From contig NC_067478.1 of the NCBI RefSeq assembly GCF_947179515.1, positions 806,001-870,000 of the forward strand: a stretch of DNA of 64,000 nt, read 5' to 3'. Positions 33,331-45,414 of the stretch are shown piece after piece. A program made the translations under genes and the position numbers. This stretch comes from Apodemus sylvaticus (taxonomy: Eukaryota; Chordata; Mammalia; Rodentia; Muridae). The notes under the pieces are model-generated. The model did no database searches. It saw nothing but the letters and a program-made list of their open reading frames with translations, and was not told the origin of the DNA. The number at the start of each line of letters is the position of its first letter. The stretch's first letter is position 1.

Positions 33331-36300
33331 GACAGCTACAGTTTCTTACCCTTGACTTCTGAACCAAGACTGTCCAAACCATTCACTAGAAGAACTTTTC
33401 ACTCTGCTGGTTAGTTTTTAAATGACTTGGCTTTCTTCATATCACTGAACGTCCACAGTTAAAATAAGTTACTATACCTATAGCCCACATGTACAAACAT
33501 GGCAATCTGCCCTAAAGAAAAAAGGATACCTGCATTTATATACTAAGGCCCAGCTAGGTCTAGAGGTCTACACCTATGATTCCAGCTACTCAGGAAGCTA
33601 AAGAAGTACCGAGAATTGGAGGCCAACCTGGGTATAAGGCCCCTTCTTGAAATAAAGGGATATATGACACACGCTAAGCATTCTTGATTTCTTAAGCTAA
33701 CCTCTTTTTATTTTCTAAGCTAACCTCTTCTTGGATGTGAATGCTTCCTACATCTTTATTTTTTCCAGATATTTGACCTATTTTTATAAATCTACTTAAG
33801 ATATACTTTTAAATATCCATCATGTCAATTTTGGAACAGTAGGAATGTGACATCATGGAAGGTAGCAGAAGATAAAAATGATAATTTTAAGATAATAAAT
33901 GTAAAAATATTCAGAGGCTGAATCAAGAAGTACCAGTTGCTTAAATTAGAAATCAGTACACTTCAAAATCTGAAAAACCACACTCTCTATCTAGTTTTCA
34001 CAACAAATACTCTAGTATGTAAGTTTGGGTGAGAAGCTACGGTGACAGTGGAGCCACCCCAAAATTCAAAAGAGGAGGACATCATCACTAGCTCAGACCT
34101 GACAGAGACACCATGGCCACCTAGAGTCCAGAGACAAAGGCAGCAGTGGGCAGAATCCAAGGCTGATGTGAGGGCAGGAGTGTAAATGCTTATCATATGG
34201 AGCCGCAAGGAACTGGGCAGTGGCTAAGGCAGGTGCCAGGGGAAAGTCCCTGGCTTATCCACTTACCTGCCCTCCAATTCCACCTAGGTTTACTATGCCC
34301 CAAATCCAGCCACAGTAAGAGGGAAGGACTCATGAAATACCACCACCCAAGATCAGTCAGTGTTCGCTGGGTTGTATGGCAGAGACAGGGACAAAAAGAC
34401 AGAAATAGACTGATTTTCCTCACTGGTAATAGCTAATGGTAAGTAATCCTAATTAAAGTCGTTGAATCCCAAAATCAAACAGTCACAACAAAAAGCCAGC
34501 AAGGCAGCTGACCCCACAGCTTGAGAACCACAACTTAATAGAAAGCAGGGGTAAGAGGAGTCAGAGCTGGCTTCTGGTGTGGAAGATGGACCACCCCCAT
34601 GTGACTTCTCAAAGGAGAGTCAGAGCTTGGGGCAGATGGAACATCTCCATGTGAGGTCCTGAGAGGGAGTCAGAGCAGGCTACTGTCACAGCAGATGGAC
34701 CATTTCCATGTGTGGTTCTCATGGGGAGTTGGGCTGGCTTGTGTCCTCACTGACCAGAAGCTGCTAGCCCGGGATATAGTGATATGTGTCAGGGCTCTGT
34801 AAGTCGGACCAGAGCTGGAAAGAGAGAGAGGCCTGGGCGGGCTCAGCCAGCACTGGAGCACAGTCCTCCAGAACTAGGTACCTGTGCATTTCAGGGTTGG
34901 CAGGCGGGCTGGAGGCAAGCTGATTCAGCAAAAAGGACATAAGGCTGAGAGTCATGCTACAGCCTGATCTATGCTGCATTATTTTACCAAAGAGACATAG
35001 TTAGTGGGATCTTATGTGCACGTTTAAAGACTTTAAGAAGGCAGTGGGGAACAAGCAGGGGTCTGCTGTCCTTCTAACGCAGGAAGCAAGAGTGAGCCAT
35101 GCCAAGAGGAGCAGACAGGAAAGAGACTAAGGCATCTGCCCCTGCCTTTTCCACCAGAGACAGGAGTGTGCCTCCAGAATAGGGGCTGGCCAGTTAGAAG
35201 AAATGACCAGCCTCTCTCCCTCCCCCATAAAACAGAGCTTTATATCTGAAACCAATTCAGCTTCAGATTCAGGCACCATGGTTACTGCTTCACAAAGAGA
35301 AGCTATTTTCAGTGTCTTGGCTTCTCTGGAGTGAGTTCAGCACTCTTATTTCTGAGAAATGAGAAATGCAATGTTTAATTTCATTTAACCAGTGTAATAA
35401 ACCACCATTATTACAGAGTGGATATAAAAATCAACTACTTCAGAGTATGAAAAAAACAGTGCACCTATTCCCAGAGGGCATGCCTCCTGTGGAAACACAG
35501 AAGAGCCTGGCTGGCGGGCAAGTCAGGCACTTACTTTCCAATCAAGGCGCTGGACCAACATGCCTTCTCTTCCCAAACCACACCTGAAAGCATTAGCCTG
35601 CAAATCCACTGCCTACCTCCTGATGCCACAGAGATTCGAAAATCTGGAACTAAGTGCCACACCATGCACTCTGGGCACATCACGAATTCTAACTGCAGAT
35701 TGCAAACTAAGGAAACATCCACAATCGTTTGCTTGCTGAGAATGCCCCTGGCAGCTAGCCTTTGTGGGTGATACACAGTAGTTATAGCTGCTAGACACAG
35801 GCACAGCTTCTTCCCGCACTTGCACACAGCTATGGCTTTCTGCCTGAGATGAGCTAATTAGCCCAAGCCCAGCTGTGCAGAGGTAATGAGTGAGGACTTC
35901 TGGTGCCTCATCACCCTGCTCCTAGAGCAGAAGGTGCTGGGGACACCAGCTGAGGTGGGAGGCAGGAAATTTATTTTCCAACCATCTGTGCATACAACAT
36001 ATGAAAACACAACAAAATCACCATATGGAGCTAAGCTTAAGTATGTCATCAGGCTTCTTCTGAGTTGTAGGAGCAACCAACAGTCAGAACAGCCTTTTCT
36101 GATTATAAAAAAAAGGATTTAATTCTGGCTTTCAATGGCCCTTGAGTAAACATACAGGTCTTGGGAAAGCTTTATTGGGGCTACTGAAACTGAGTTATAC
36201 TCAAAATGGCATTGCACATTTTTTTTGTTTGCTTGCCTTCTGACACAGAGTTGCATATAGCCCAGGCTACCCTTGCTTTGTTGATTTTCCCGCCTCCTCC

Positions 36301-36771
36301 TCTTCTGGGGTTCTGGAATTTCTGAGTTATGCAATACACTTGGATGTACTACAGGTCTGAAGGGTTTTCTTGCTCATCACCTCTGAGTAAAGCAGCCCAT
36401 CACTGCCTGATTTACCACCCTCAAACCATCTAGTACTCGCACAGTGCTTATATGGTCTATATGTGTCTATGATTAAGGCCAGCTGCTAAAGACCTCTAAC
36501 TCTCTTCTCACATGTCAGTGTGACTTGGGCTTAAACCTAGACACCCTCAGCAGAGATGTCATTCATCCACCATGTACAAAACTGACCCAGCTGCCTAGAC
36601 TGCTCTTTCAAAGTGTGGAAACTTCCAGCCCTACCTCCACCCATAGCAAACTCAAGAGAAAGCTGTTGTTACAGAAGAGCTGACAGGACATGCATGCTTG
36701 AATGTTGTACTGGCTGGTGAAAGCTTCGTGCTTTAGCTCAAATTTGGGGAACCGGTTTCCTTAATGGCTTT

Positions 36772-37116
36772 CAAGGCTCACTTAAATACTTTTACTATTA
36801 CTGCAAGGGCACACACATACCACGGAGTGCATGTGGAGATCAAGGCTCACTTAAATACTTTTACTATTACTGCAAGGGCACACACATACCACGGAGTGCA
36901 TGTGGAGATCAAGGCTCACTTAAATACTTTTACTATTACTGCAAGGGCACACACATACCACAGAGTGCATGTGGAGATCAAGGCTCACTTAAATACTTTT
37001 ACTATTACTGCAAGGGCACACACATACCACAGAGTGCATGTGGAGATCAAGGCTCACTTAAATACTTTTACTATTACTGCAAGGGCACACACATACCACG
37101 GAGTGCATGTGGAGAT
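36772..37116 (+). repeat. 69-bp minisatellite, five copies
   Basis: Units start at 36772, 36841, 36910, 36979 and 37048. They are identical except one position: CCACGGAG in copies 1, 2 and 5 and CCACAGAG in copies 3 and 4. The latter part of each unit matches the edge of a SINE-like repeat that continues after the array (CATGTGGGTTCTGAGGATTA). Because 69 is divisible by three, one frame stays open for 123 codons. I regard that as a by-product and not a gene. Confidence 0.97.
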
Positions 37117-37927
37117 CATGGGACAACTTCATTAAGTTGATTCTCTTCTTCCACCTTCATGTGGGTTCTGAGGATTAAACTCAGGACATTAGGTTTATCT
37201 GCAAAGTACCTTTGTCTGGTTCTAAAATGTCTAGTGTTCACATTCAGTGATAGTCTTAAAAAAGACTGCTAAGCCAGGGACACTAAGCTTATCTGCATTG
37301 CTGCCTTACTTCTATGTCAAGGCCATGAATCAGATCAGCTCTTGTCAGCTCATGGTAAGAACACACTGCTTTTATCTGCTGCTGTTTGGTTTGTTTGACT
37401 TGAGGCAAAGTCTTACTATGTTCCTTATATTGGCCTCAAAACTAAAGTTCCTCCTGCCACTGGCTTTCCAGCACTGTTATTATTGGTGAGCAGCACCATG
37501 TCTGACTGGAAACAAAGGACTGTGTAAGTTGTAGAGTATTAGAAAAAGAAAAGAGGGTCCCATGCAACCTTTAAACAGTTGACTTGCTACTGACAAAGAG
37601 AGTTAGAGGGATTTTCTCTGTCCCGAAGAAGTTGAAAAGGTATTGGCAGATGAGACAAGCACATAGGACTTAGCTGAGGTAGTCTATGGTTTTGCCCATA
37701 AGTCTTGATAAATGTGAGCAACAGAATCAAAGGCCAGTTTACAGTTAGTTCAAGGAAGATTAAGTAGACCTTGAAGAACAGTAAGGACTAACTTATAGGG
37801 GAGCATGGAAGAAAACCACAGAGGTAAGAACAGGGATATTCACTATGAAAAAAATTGTGTACATCATTAAGGACTGTGGATTCAGGAGACTTGGGCCAGC
37901 AGACCAGAAAAAAAAAAATCATTACAA

Positions 37928-38165
37928 AGAGGCTAGAGAGATGGCTCAGGTGTTAAGTACGATAGACACCTCTGGAAAATCTAGGAGGTTTTAGTCCAAG
38001 CACCCACAAGGTGGCTAATAACCAACCATATGTCCAGTCTCAGAGCTCTAGCATCCTCTTCTGGCCTCCCTGGGCATTAGGTAAGCACACGGTCACACTG
38101 TCCACAGACAGACATGCAGGCAAACACCCATTCATACAAAATGAAATAAAGGAAAAATGTTTAAA
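37928..38165 (+). repeat. B2/B3-type SINE
   Basis: GAGGCTAGAGAGATGGCTCAG at the start and CTCTTCTGGCCTCCCTGGGC near the end, then an A-rich tail. Confidence 0.75.
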
Positions 38166-38814
38166 TTGTTATAAAAAAAAAAAACAACTGAAATGCAGTT
38201 AGGGACAGTTTAAGGGTCCTGGATTAGCCTTGCAGGACTATAATCAGAGAGTCACACAAGCTAGTTGGTCACTGACGCAGACACAGGAAGGCTGTCCTAC
38301 TATCTGCTATAGGAAGAATGTCAAGGGTTGAAATTTGGGCCTAAGGAACAGCTTCCAAATGGAGGGAATCACTGTCTTCTACGAAGGATGACACACCTCA
38401 GTCCTCACACCCTGGGCTGGAACAACCTGGAGCCACTCAATTTTGGGCAGCTTCCATAAGAAACAAGGACATGTCTGATAACCTCCAGGCTACAGATATT
38501 CTTAACTCATTTCCTCCCTTTGCATAATCTGAAAACCTTCAACTTTCTGAATTACCATTCTTGCCTAGTCTCAAAGCCAGACTATAACCCATAATCTTTA
38601 GTCTGCTACAGTACAAAACAGTCTGGAGCCTGGGAGAGGATGTTTGCATTGCACTCTACTGACAGGGTCAATAATCCAGACATTACATAAAAAAAACAAT
38701 ATAGAGCAATAAATTGGCAACTAAACTACAGTGAGCAAACAAATCAGAGAAAAGGGAGCTTATGTAAAAATTATACATGTGCATATCTTAGTCTCAATGG
38801 GAGGGACCAGGAAA

Positions 38815-39045
38815 ACACAAACTAGAACCATGGTCAGCAAGATGGATGAGGTAAAAGTCCAACAATAGATTCAGTTTCTGGAACCCATGTGGTGGGAGAG
38901 TGCCAACCTCTGTGCATGTGCACACATACATAAAATAAATATAGTAACAGTTCTGGTTGGCCTGGATCTCACTCACACTGATCCTCCTGCCTCTGATTCC
39001 TTCCTGTGTGCTTGGATTAATGTTATGTGCACCACACTGAACCAA
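38815..39045. repeat. B3 and antisense B1 remnants
   Basis: B3-like part about 38815-38940 (plus) and B1-like part about 38945-39040 (minus, CTGGATCTCACTCACACTG). Confidence 0.45.
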
Positions 39046-39604
39046 TAAAAAACTGTGTTTGAAGTTAACTATTTAGCAGTTATAGAAAAAATTTGACAGA
39101 GGTTTTCCTAGTTGACTGCCTGTTGTTTACCTATAACATCAGTTTTATATTTGATACAGGAGAAAGTTTGTAATGAAGCTGGTGGTCAAGGACCATTTGT
39201 TGGTCAAGTTAATCAACAAAGGAATCCATCCAATCTTGTCTGGCTGTCCCAGAGCAGATATTCCCTTCCAGTACTGACAGTTTATAAAACCATCAAAGTC
39301 ATTCAACAAGCCTTCTTGTATACTCTTTCTGTTGCTTTCTGAGAAAGTGTCTTGCTGCATAGCCAAGTATGGCTGGCCCCAAATTCCATCCTCTTGCCTC
39401 AGCCTCCCAAGTGCTAGGCTTACAGACGTGACCTAGCTCATCCATCTCCAACACCAGTGACAAAAGAAAAAGAGATGTCTATTTCTCTTTTCCACATTGA
39501 TTCCACATTTAAAACAGCCCGATGAGTTTTCACCAAGTTTGGTATTGCACATACAATGATCTGACTTAAACAGGAACTATCAAGATAACTATTTTCCAGG
39601 TGGA

Positions 39605-39825
39605 GATGGTTAGAGAAGCAGTTCAGCAGTCAATAGCATTGGCTCTTCTTCAGGAGGAGCCAGGTTCAAGTCCCAGCACCTACATGGCAGCTCACAACCC
39701 TATCTAGTTTCAGTTTCCAGGGATCTAATGTCCTCTTCTGACCTCTGAAGGCATATAAGTGGTACACACCATAGGAAGTACAGGCAGAAACAACAATAAT
39801 AAAATAATTCTAAAATAAATTTTCT
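39605..39825 (+). repeat. B3-type SINE
   Basis: GCATTGGCTCTTCTTCAGG, AGGTTCAAGTCCCAGCACC and a tail AACAATAATAAAATAATTC. Confidence 0.75.
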
Positions 39826-39841
39826 TAAACAAAGTAGCTGG

Positions 39842-39995
39842 GCCAGGTGTGGTGGTGCATGTCTTTAATCCCAGCACTTGAGAGACAGAGGCAGGTGGCT
39901 CTTTGTGAGTTCAAAGCCAACTTGGTCAACAAAACGAGTCCAGGACAGCCAGGGCTATTACACAGAAAACCCTGTCTTGAAAAAACAAACAAAAA
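39842..39995 (+). repeat. B1 SINE, near full length
   Basis: CCAGGTGTGGTGGTGCATG, TTTAATCCCAGCACTTGAG and ACCCTGTCTTGAAAAAAC in the right order. Confidence 0.88.
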
Positions 39996-40049
39996 CAGAG
40001 AGAGTACCTGAAACACAAGGGTAGAGAACAACTTAGCATACCTGCTCAC

Positions 40050-40456
40050 TGTGGGAAATGGCTATTTTTGGTTGTCACCTTGACTACATCTGGAATTAAC
40101 TAACCCAAGTGGCTTCATACACTTGTGAGGAAATTTTCTTAATTAAATCATTTGAAGAGGAAATCCTCACCTTTAATCCACATCTTTTGATGGGAAGATC
40201 CACCTTTAATCTGGACCACACCTTCTGCTGGCAGCCTACATAAAGCATGGAAGAAGGAAGCTTTGCTCTCTGCCTGCTTGCCCTTGTTGATGGCAAGTTC
40301 ATGCCTTTACTGTCATTAGAGCCTGTCTCTTCAGGATTCTAGTGTATATTAAAGACATCCAGCCTCGTGGGCTGAACAACTACTGGGTTCTTGGACTTTC
40401 AGTTGTCATTGTTGGACTAGGTGGACCACAGCCTGTAAGCCACTCTAATCTTTCAA

Positions 40457-40526
<70 letters not shown>

Positions 40527-40675
40527 CCCTCCCCCTCTCCCTTTCCATCTCTCCCTCTCTCTCTCTCTCCATTTCTCCTTCTTCCTCTCCTCCCCCCTTT
40601 CTCTCTCTGTACACATTTATTCAATCAGTTCTGTTCCTGTTCCTCTGGGGAGTCCTGACCAATACACTGACATGA
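40050..40675 (+). mobile_element. Rodent LTR-like repeat with internal CT tract
   Basis: Starts with TGGTTGTCACCTTGACTACA, includes TGGACCACACCTTCTGCTGG and TTGGACTAGGTGGACCACAG and ends CCTGACCAATACACTG. A long CT tract (40460-40610) interrupts the end. A second, partial copy of the same family is at 42940-43262. Confidence 0.6.
40460..40610 (+). repeat. (TC)n microsatellite, long
   Basis: About 62 bases of perfect TC (40460-40521), then about 90 bases of imperfect CT-rich sequence. Confidence 0.95.
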
Positions 40676-41454
40676 ACCCTGATAACAAGTAACAGTATCA
40701 CATCCAGGCCCAGACTCAGCCAGTGGGCAACCTGAAGGCATCCCTGGCAACAAAGACAGCAGCTTCTCTAAGGCAGCCCGGGAGCCTGCTCCCAGCAGAA
40801 GACTACAGGGACTCCTTGATTAAATGGAGATAATTCGCTTTCCTGAGCAGCTCAGAGCAAATCAATCAGTATAAATCATAATTACAGCTATCATTTATTA
40901 AGGGATGTATTATGCACCAGACACGTGGCATATGCACTACCTAATGTGACCTCACAGCAACCCAAGGAGAAACCAGTTCCAGTGTCTCCCTCCCTCCCCA
41001 CTTCCCTCCCTTCATCCCCTCCCTTTCTCCCTCCTTCCTTCTTCACAGCCTAGATGCCTGCCTATGAGCTAGGTGAGCACTCTGCTGCAGCCCGATATCC
41101 AAAGCCCTTCCTGTAGAGCAAATGAGGCGAGTGGGAGTCTGAGAGGCTGTGTGGCTATGCAAGGTCCCTCTGTTAGAAAGCAGCAGAATAGGGGTCAAAC
41201 TAATGCTGTCCACTTTAACTTTGGGCTTCAGCTATGAGAGAAGACACCCCCTTATTTTATGGCCCTGAGCTGCCTCAAGGCTCTGATTCCTCTTGTACAT
41301 CTTCTGTCAGCATTTCATCCTGTCCAAGACAACTAAACTCCCACATATACCCCCTCACTTACCTAACTGTTGGCAGACTTCCCTATACTTGGGCACCAAT
41401 AATTCAATTTTGCTTAAATGCTCCAGCTTGGCAATGTGCCTGAAGCCTGCACAC

Positions 41455-41493
41455 ACTGATGGTGTGCACTGATGGTGTGCACTGATGGTATAC
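41455..41493 (+). repeat. 13-bp tandem repeat, three copies
   Basis: ACTGATGGTGTGC at 41455, 41468 and 41481; the third has ATAC in place of GTGC. Confidence 0.9.
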
Positions 41494-41734
41494 ACTTACA
41501 GTTGCTTTTTAAAAAGACAAATATAGTTGAAAGTTAGTTACAGAATTTCACTTGAAAGAGCCCGGGTGTATAGTTCAGTGGCAGCATACATTCCCAGCAT
41601 GCGCAATATTCTGGGTTATATTTACTTGGGAATGAAAAGGGAGGGGGAGATTGCACTTTGGGCAAGAAGCCAATTAATTCAGTCCTTGGTTTGTTGCTAT
41701 TTTTTTTCCTTTTCTTTTTAAGATTTTATGATTT

Positions 41735-41928
41735 TTAAGATTTCTTTTTAAGATTTTTGTTTATGTGTATGAGTATATGCACACCACATGGTACAGGAAC
41801 CAGTGTGTCTCATCTAGAAGGTGTCTCATTTTCTACACCTTGGACTTACAGTGAGCTACATGAGTAGCTCTGAGATCTTCTGCAAGAACACCCAGTGCTC
41901 TGAATTGCTGAGCTATCTTTCCAGCCTG
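41735..41928 (-). repeat. B3-type SINE, antisense
   Basis: Ends with ATTGCTGAGCTATCTTTCCAG, the reverse complement of a tRNA-derived SINE start. Confidence 0.65.
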
Positions 41929-42739
41929 AACTACCTCTTTTTAGAAAATAGTATGAAACCGTGTCTGAGAAAAATATCTTTCCTAAACTAGGATGACAAA
42001 TAACTGTGGTACCTTTCAATTTTGTAGAAACCTGAGTTCAGCAATACAAACTATTAATTTTCAAGTGACAAACACATGATAACATGACCTTGTGAATTTT
42101 ATAGGATACTTCTTCCCAACCAAAAAAAAAAATGTTCACCAGTTGTCTCAAGAAATATATTAACCTTCCTAAAGGCCTATGAAGTGCAAGATGCCACCTG
42201 TACAGGGCCCAACAGGTTCATAAGAGCAATGGCCAGTATCATACCAATAAATGTAACTAACAATGGGTTCTCAAGTGGAAAAGTCCCACTTTGGTGCCAG
42301 GCATGGTAGCACATCTCTGTCATCCTAGGATTCAGGAGCTAGAGGGAGAAGATCATCCTTGATTATCTAGCAAGTTTGAAGTCAGCCTGGGTTATTGAGA
42401 CCCTTTTATCAAACAAAACAAAATGTCCCAGTTTGTAGGTTTGCTGATTCTCACCACACTAGATCTCCAACTACCATGAAAATCAATAAACAGAACTCAG
42501 CAGAGATATATATACAGCTGGTTCTTGGGGGCTAGAGGAGTAGGCTCTACTCACAGTAGGCACCTGCCAATACTTACTGCTACATTTGGTGTGATTAAGT
42601 GTACGCCTCTTGAAATACCAAAGGGAAGTAACTATTTGTGGTCCTGAAGGAACAAGCAAGTTACATGAAGAAGCTGCCCAAATGCCCAAGTATTCTACTC
42701 CTGTTACAATGACATCTGATGTCAAGTATGTACCTATAA

Positions 42740-42922
42740 CAGTGGTTCTCAGTCTGTGATTGCACACAGTGGTCGCATAGCAGATATGCTGCATTTCAGG
42801 TATTTACATTATGATTCATTATAGTTATGAAGTAGCAATGAAATAATTGTATGGCTAAGGGAGTCACCATAACATGAGAAACTATTAAAGGGTTGTAGCA
42901 TTAGGAAGATTGAAAATCACTG
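42740..42922 (+). mobile_element. URR1-type hAT-Charlie DNA transposon relic
   Basis: Starts CAGTGGTTCTCAGTCT and ends AGATTGAAAATCACTG, forming imperfect inverted terminal repeats. The middle has TATTTACATTATGATTCAT and TTATGAAGTAGCAATGAAA as in URR1. The 8-base flanks no longer match. It is non-autonomous and codes for nothing. Confidence 0.85.
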
Positions 42923-42939
42923 CTTTAGTACATCTCATG

Positions 42940-43262
42940 GTTGCTACCATGCTCTGTGATTAAAGGTCATGGAAGAAGGAACTTTTGCTCTTTGCCCACC
43001 TACCCTCACCTATACTAGCAAGTCCATTCTTTCACTGCATTAGAACCTATTTCTTAGGAATTCCAGCATATACTGAAGACCATCTGAAACATACAGCCTT
43101 GTAGACCAAGCAACTTGGAGTTTTCCATTCATGGCCAGCCATTGTTGGATTAGCTAGACTGCAGCCTATAAGTAATTCTAATAAATCTGAGGAGTGGGGG
43201 AGGGAAAGAAAGAGATTCATTCTAAAAACTTTTTTACTCTAAAGAACCCTGACTAATATACA
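42940..43262 (+). mobile_element. Partial LTR-like repeat, same family as 40050-40675
   Basis: TGGAAGAAGGAACTTTTGCTC, TGAAGACCATCTGAAACATA and GAACCCTGACTAATATAC follow the same order as the longer copy. The first third is missing. Confidence 0.6.
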
Positions 43263-43504
43263 TGATTTTATTCTCATCCTACAGATGCAAAGAAATTAGG
43301 TCTTGAAGAGGTAACTAACTGGACAAAGATCACACAATCTGGATTTGAATCCTGGTAATGTGGCCCCCATCTCCTACTCAGCCACTGGACGATTTCCCCT
43401 CTCTCTTTCTGTGGATGGTCAAGCAAGATACAATGATTATTTCCACCCCATCTTATAGACACCATATTGCTAAAGGCCACAGAGAAGGTTCTGGGACTGT
43501 TTTG

Positions 43505-43870
43505 GCTTCATTTCACGTTACTGTGATAAAATACCTTGACCAAAGCCACCCAGGAGAACAGGTTATTTTAGCTCACAGTTCCATGTTAGTCTGCTATTGC
43601 AGGGGAAATTGCAGCAGCAGGAGCTTGAAGCAGGCAGGTTCTTACAGCCACAAGTATGAGCAGAGAATGAGTGATGGGTATTTGTGCTCAGCTCTCTTTC
43701 TCTACTCTTGTACCGTTCAGTGGTTGAGAGCACTCACTGATTTTGCAGAGGGCCTGGGTTCAGTTCTTAGCATCTACATCTTAACTCCAGATCTGAGAGG
43801 ATCTGATGCCTCTGACCTCCTTAGTCACCTACATTCACATGCACATGCTGACATACGCATACATATGATT
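43505..43870 (+). repeat. MaLR-like fragment followed by a B3 SINE
   Basis: TTACTGTGATAAAATACCTTG near 43519 suggests the edge of an antisense LTR. A B3 relic follows at about 43715-43870 (TTCAGTGGTTGAGAGCACTC). Confidence 0.45.
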
Positions 43871-44489
43871 TTTTAAAAAAAAAGAAATCTTTAAAAAAAA
43901 GATGAAAAAACAACTATAAGGGACTGACCCACATCGGCCAAGGAATAGGTACATCCTCTTCTTTAGGTTTCATTTGTCTTTCAAGACCATTATCAGGTAG
44001 CTCCTCTGGGTCAGTGAGATGGCTCAGCAAATAAAGATTCTTCCCATCAATCCTGAATTTGATCCCTAGTGCCCACATAATGTAAGAAAATGGACTTGGG
44101 CAGGTTGTCCTCTATACGTACTATGGCATGTGACCCCCACCAAAACATAAATATAATAAAATAAGATGTTCCTTCTTTAGGGAATTATTTTCCATTCCCC
44201 AAATATTTTTTCCTACAAAATGAATACAGGTTCATCAGAAAACATGAAAAACATCCAATAACAAAAGGGAAAAATATCTCTTGTCCAAAATTGCAATGTA
44301 GCCAAGGCTAGCCTTGAACTTCTGATTCTCCTCCTCAACTTTCAATTACAGAGATTACAGGAGTGTGTTATTACACACAGTTTTATTGTTTGGATTACAA
44401 ATGCACCCAGAGGCTTGTGTGTGTTGTTAAAGGCCTTATCCCCAGGTGGTGCTACTGGATAATGGTGGGATCTTCAAGAAGTAGGGCCT

Positions 44490-44690
44490 AGCTGGGCCTG
44501 GTGGCACAAGCCTTCCAGCTACACCATAGCCTGAGGCAGAAGGATTCTAAATTCAAGGATAATCTACACAATTTAGCGAAACCCTGTCTCAAACTAAAAT
44601 TAGGAAGAGGAGATGAGGATGTAGCTCAGTGATAGAAAACTTGCCTAGCAAATGTGAAGCCCTAGGTCTATTCCCCTGTGGCACTCACCA
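44490..44690 (+). repeat. B1 and ID SINE relics
   Basis: B1 at 44490-44600 (GCTGGGCCTGGTGGCACAAG); ID at 44612-44690 (GGATGTAGCTCAGTGATAGA, CTTGCCTAGCAAATGTGAAG). Confidence 0.7.
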
Positions 44691-45285
44691 TAAAAGGCAG
44701 GGTCTAATTTGATATGTCCTTGAAGGAAATCTTGGGAACCCTGACCCCTCTCTATTGCTTCCTGGCCATGGGTTAACAGTTGTGCTCTGAGGTGCTCTTA
44801 TCCTCAGCAGAGGCCTAAATACACTGAGTCCCTGGAATCATGCACTGTATCTGTAAGACCAGGAGCTACAAGAAAGACTTCTTTCTTTCTCAATAGCCAT
44901 CTCAGGATCTCAGGTACTTTGTATAGAGGTACAGAATTGACCGGAGTGCTGTACTTATCTTTTTTGTAAACCACTGGCTTCACTGTACAGTGACTGCTTA
45001 TGGGTGGGCTCCTCCTGAAAAAGGTGCAGTGTCACCACATCTGTTCCTGCCTTCCCTGAGCCTGTCCAAGCCCATCCCTGGCAGAGCACCTACCCTTTGC
45101 AGCTGCTCCAAGTTTACTCAGATGTTTCATTACAAGGCTTTTCTACATACAAGGGAACTGAGCTAGCTGTTCACGTTCACACTTAAAGCCATTCAATCTT
45201 AGCTAGAGTTGGCTTTCTTCAGTGTCCTGAGCACATACGACCGCACTACACTCCTGTCTGGGGTGACATAGGTACTTGTCCTTAC

Positions 45286-45414
45286 CTGCATGCCTCTCAT
45301 TTTCTGGAACCGTGCGATGGTGTCGCTGAGGGTATAGACGCGGACATGGCCCATGTGCAGCTTGCCAGAAGGGTATGGGAACATGGAGAGCAAGTAGAAC
45401 TTGGGCTTTAATTT
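45286..45414 (-). CDS. Lars2: Lars2 coding exon 2 (HIGH motif)
   Basis: The exon is 129 nt, phase 0 at both ends, and encodes residues 78-120. It contains FPYPSGKLHMGHVRVYT. HMGH (residues 97-100) is the LeuRS form of the class I HIGH motif that binds ATP in the Rossmann fold. It is followed by DTIARFQKMRGMQ, the first helix of the catalytic domain. The acceptor is TCCTAG at 45416-45415 and the donor GTAAGG begins at 45285. The exon closely matches mammalian LARS2 throughout. It is separated from the next exon by about 17 kb, the largest intron in the window. Confidence 0.97.

Larger units (their letters stand above)
28442..45285 (-). other. Lars2: Intron 3 of Lars2, about 16.8 kb
   Basis: Donor GTAAGG, acceptor CCAG. 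The intron holds the 69-bp minisatellite at 36.77-37.12 kb, a sense-oriented solitary LTR at 30.69-31.41 kb, an LTR-like repeat at 40.05-40.68 kb with a partial relative at 42.94-43.26 kb, a URR1-type DNA transposon relic at 42.74-42.92 kb, a long CT tract at 40.46-40.61 kb, and many SINE remnants. Stretches 31.45-33.0, 33.7-36.1 and 38.2-38.8 kb are mostly unique sequence in which I see no gene. Confidence 0.9.

Noticed and set aside
36772..37116. CRISPR-like regular repeats
   Set aside because: The copies are head-to-tail without spacers, in a mammalian intron.
36764..37135. 123-codon open frame over the 69-bp repeats
   Set aside because: It stays open only because the period is a multiple of three. 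There is no promoter or splice context, and it runs opposite to Lars2 inside an intron.
40342..40692. 116-codon open frame
   Set aside because: Translates the CT microsatellite inside an LTR-like repeat.
44612..44690. Possible tRNA gene (A- and B-box-like text)
   Set aside because: It is an ID SINE derived from a tRNA; no full cloverleaf or mature 3' part. The same holds for the ID copies at 54063 and 54785.
45199..45285. Extension of coding exon 2 past the donor
   Set aside because: The frame continues for some codons, but GTAAGG at 45285 is a good donor and mammalian LARS2 homology stops there.
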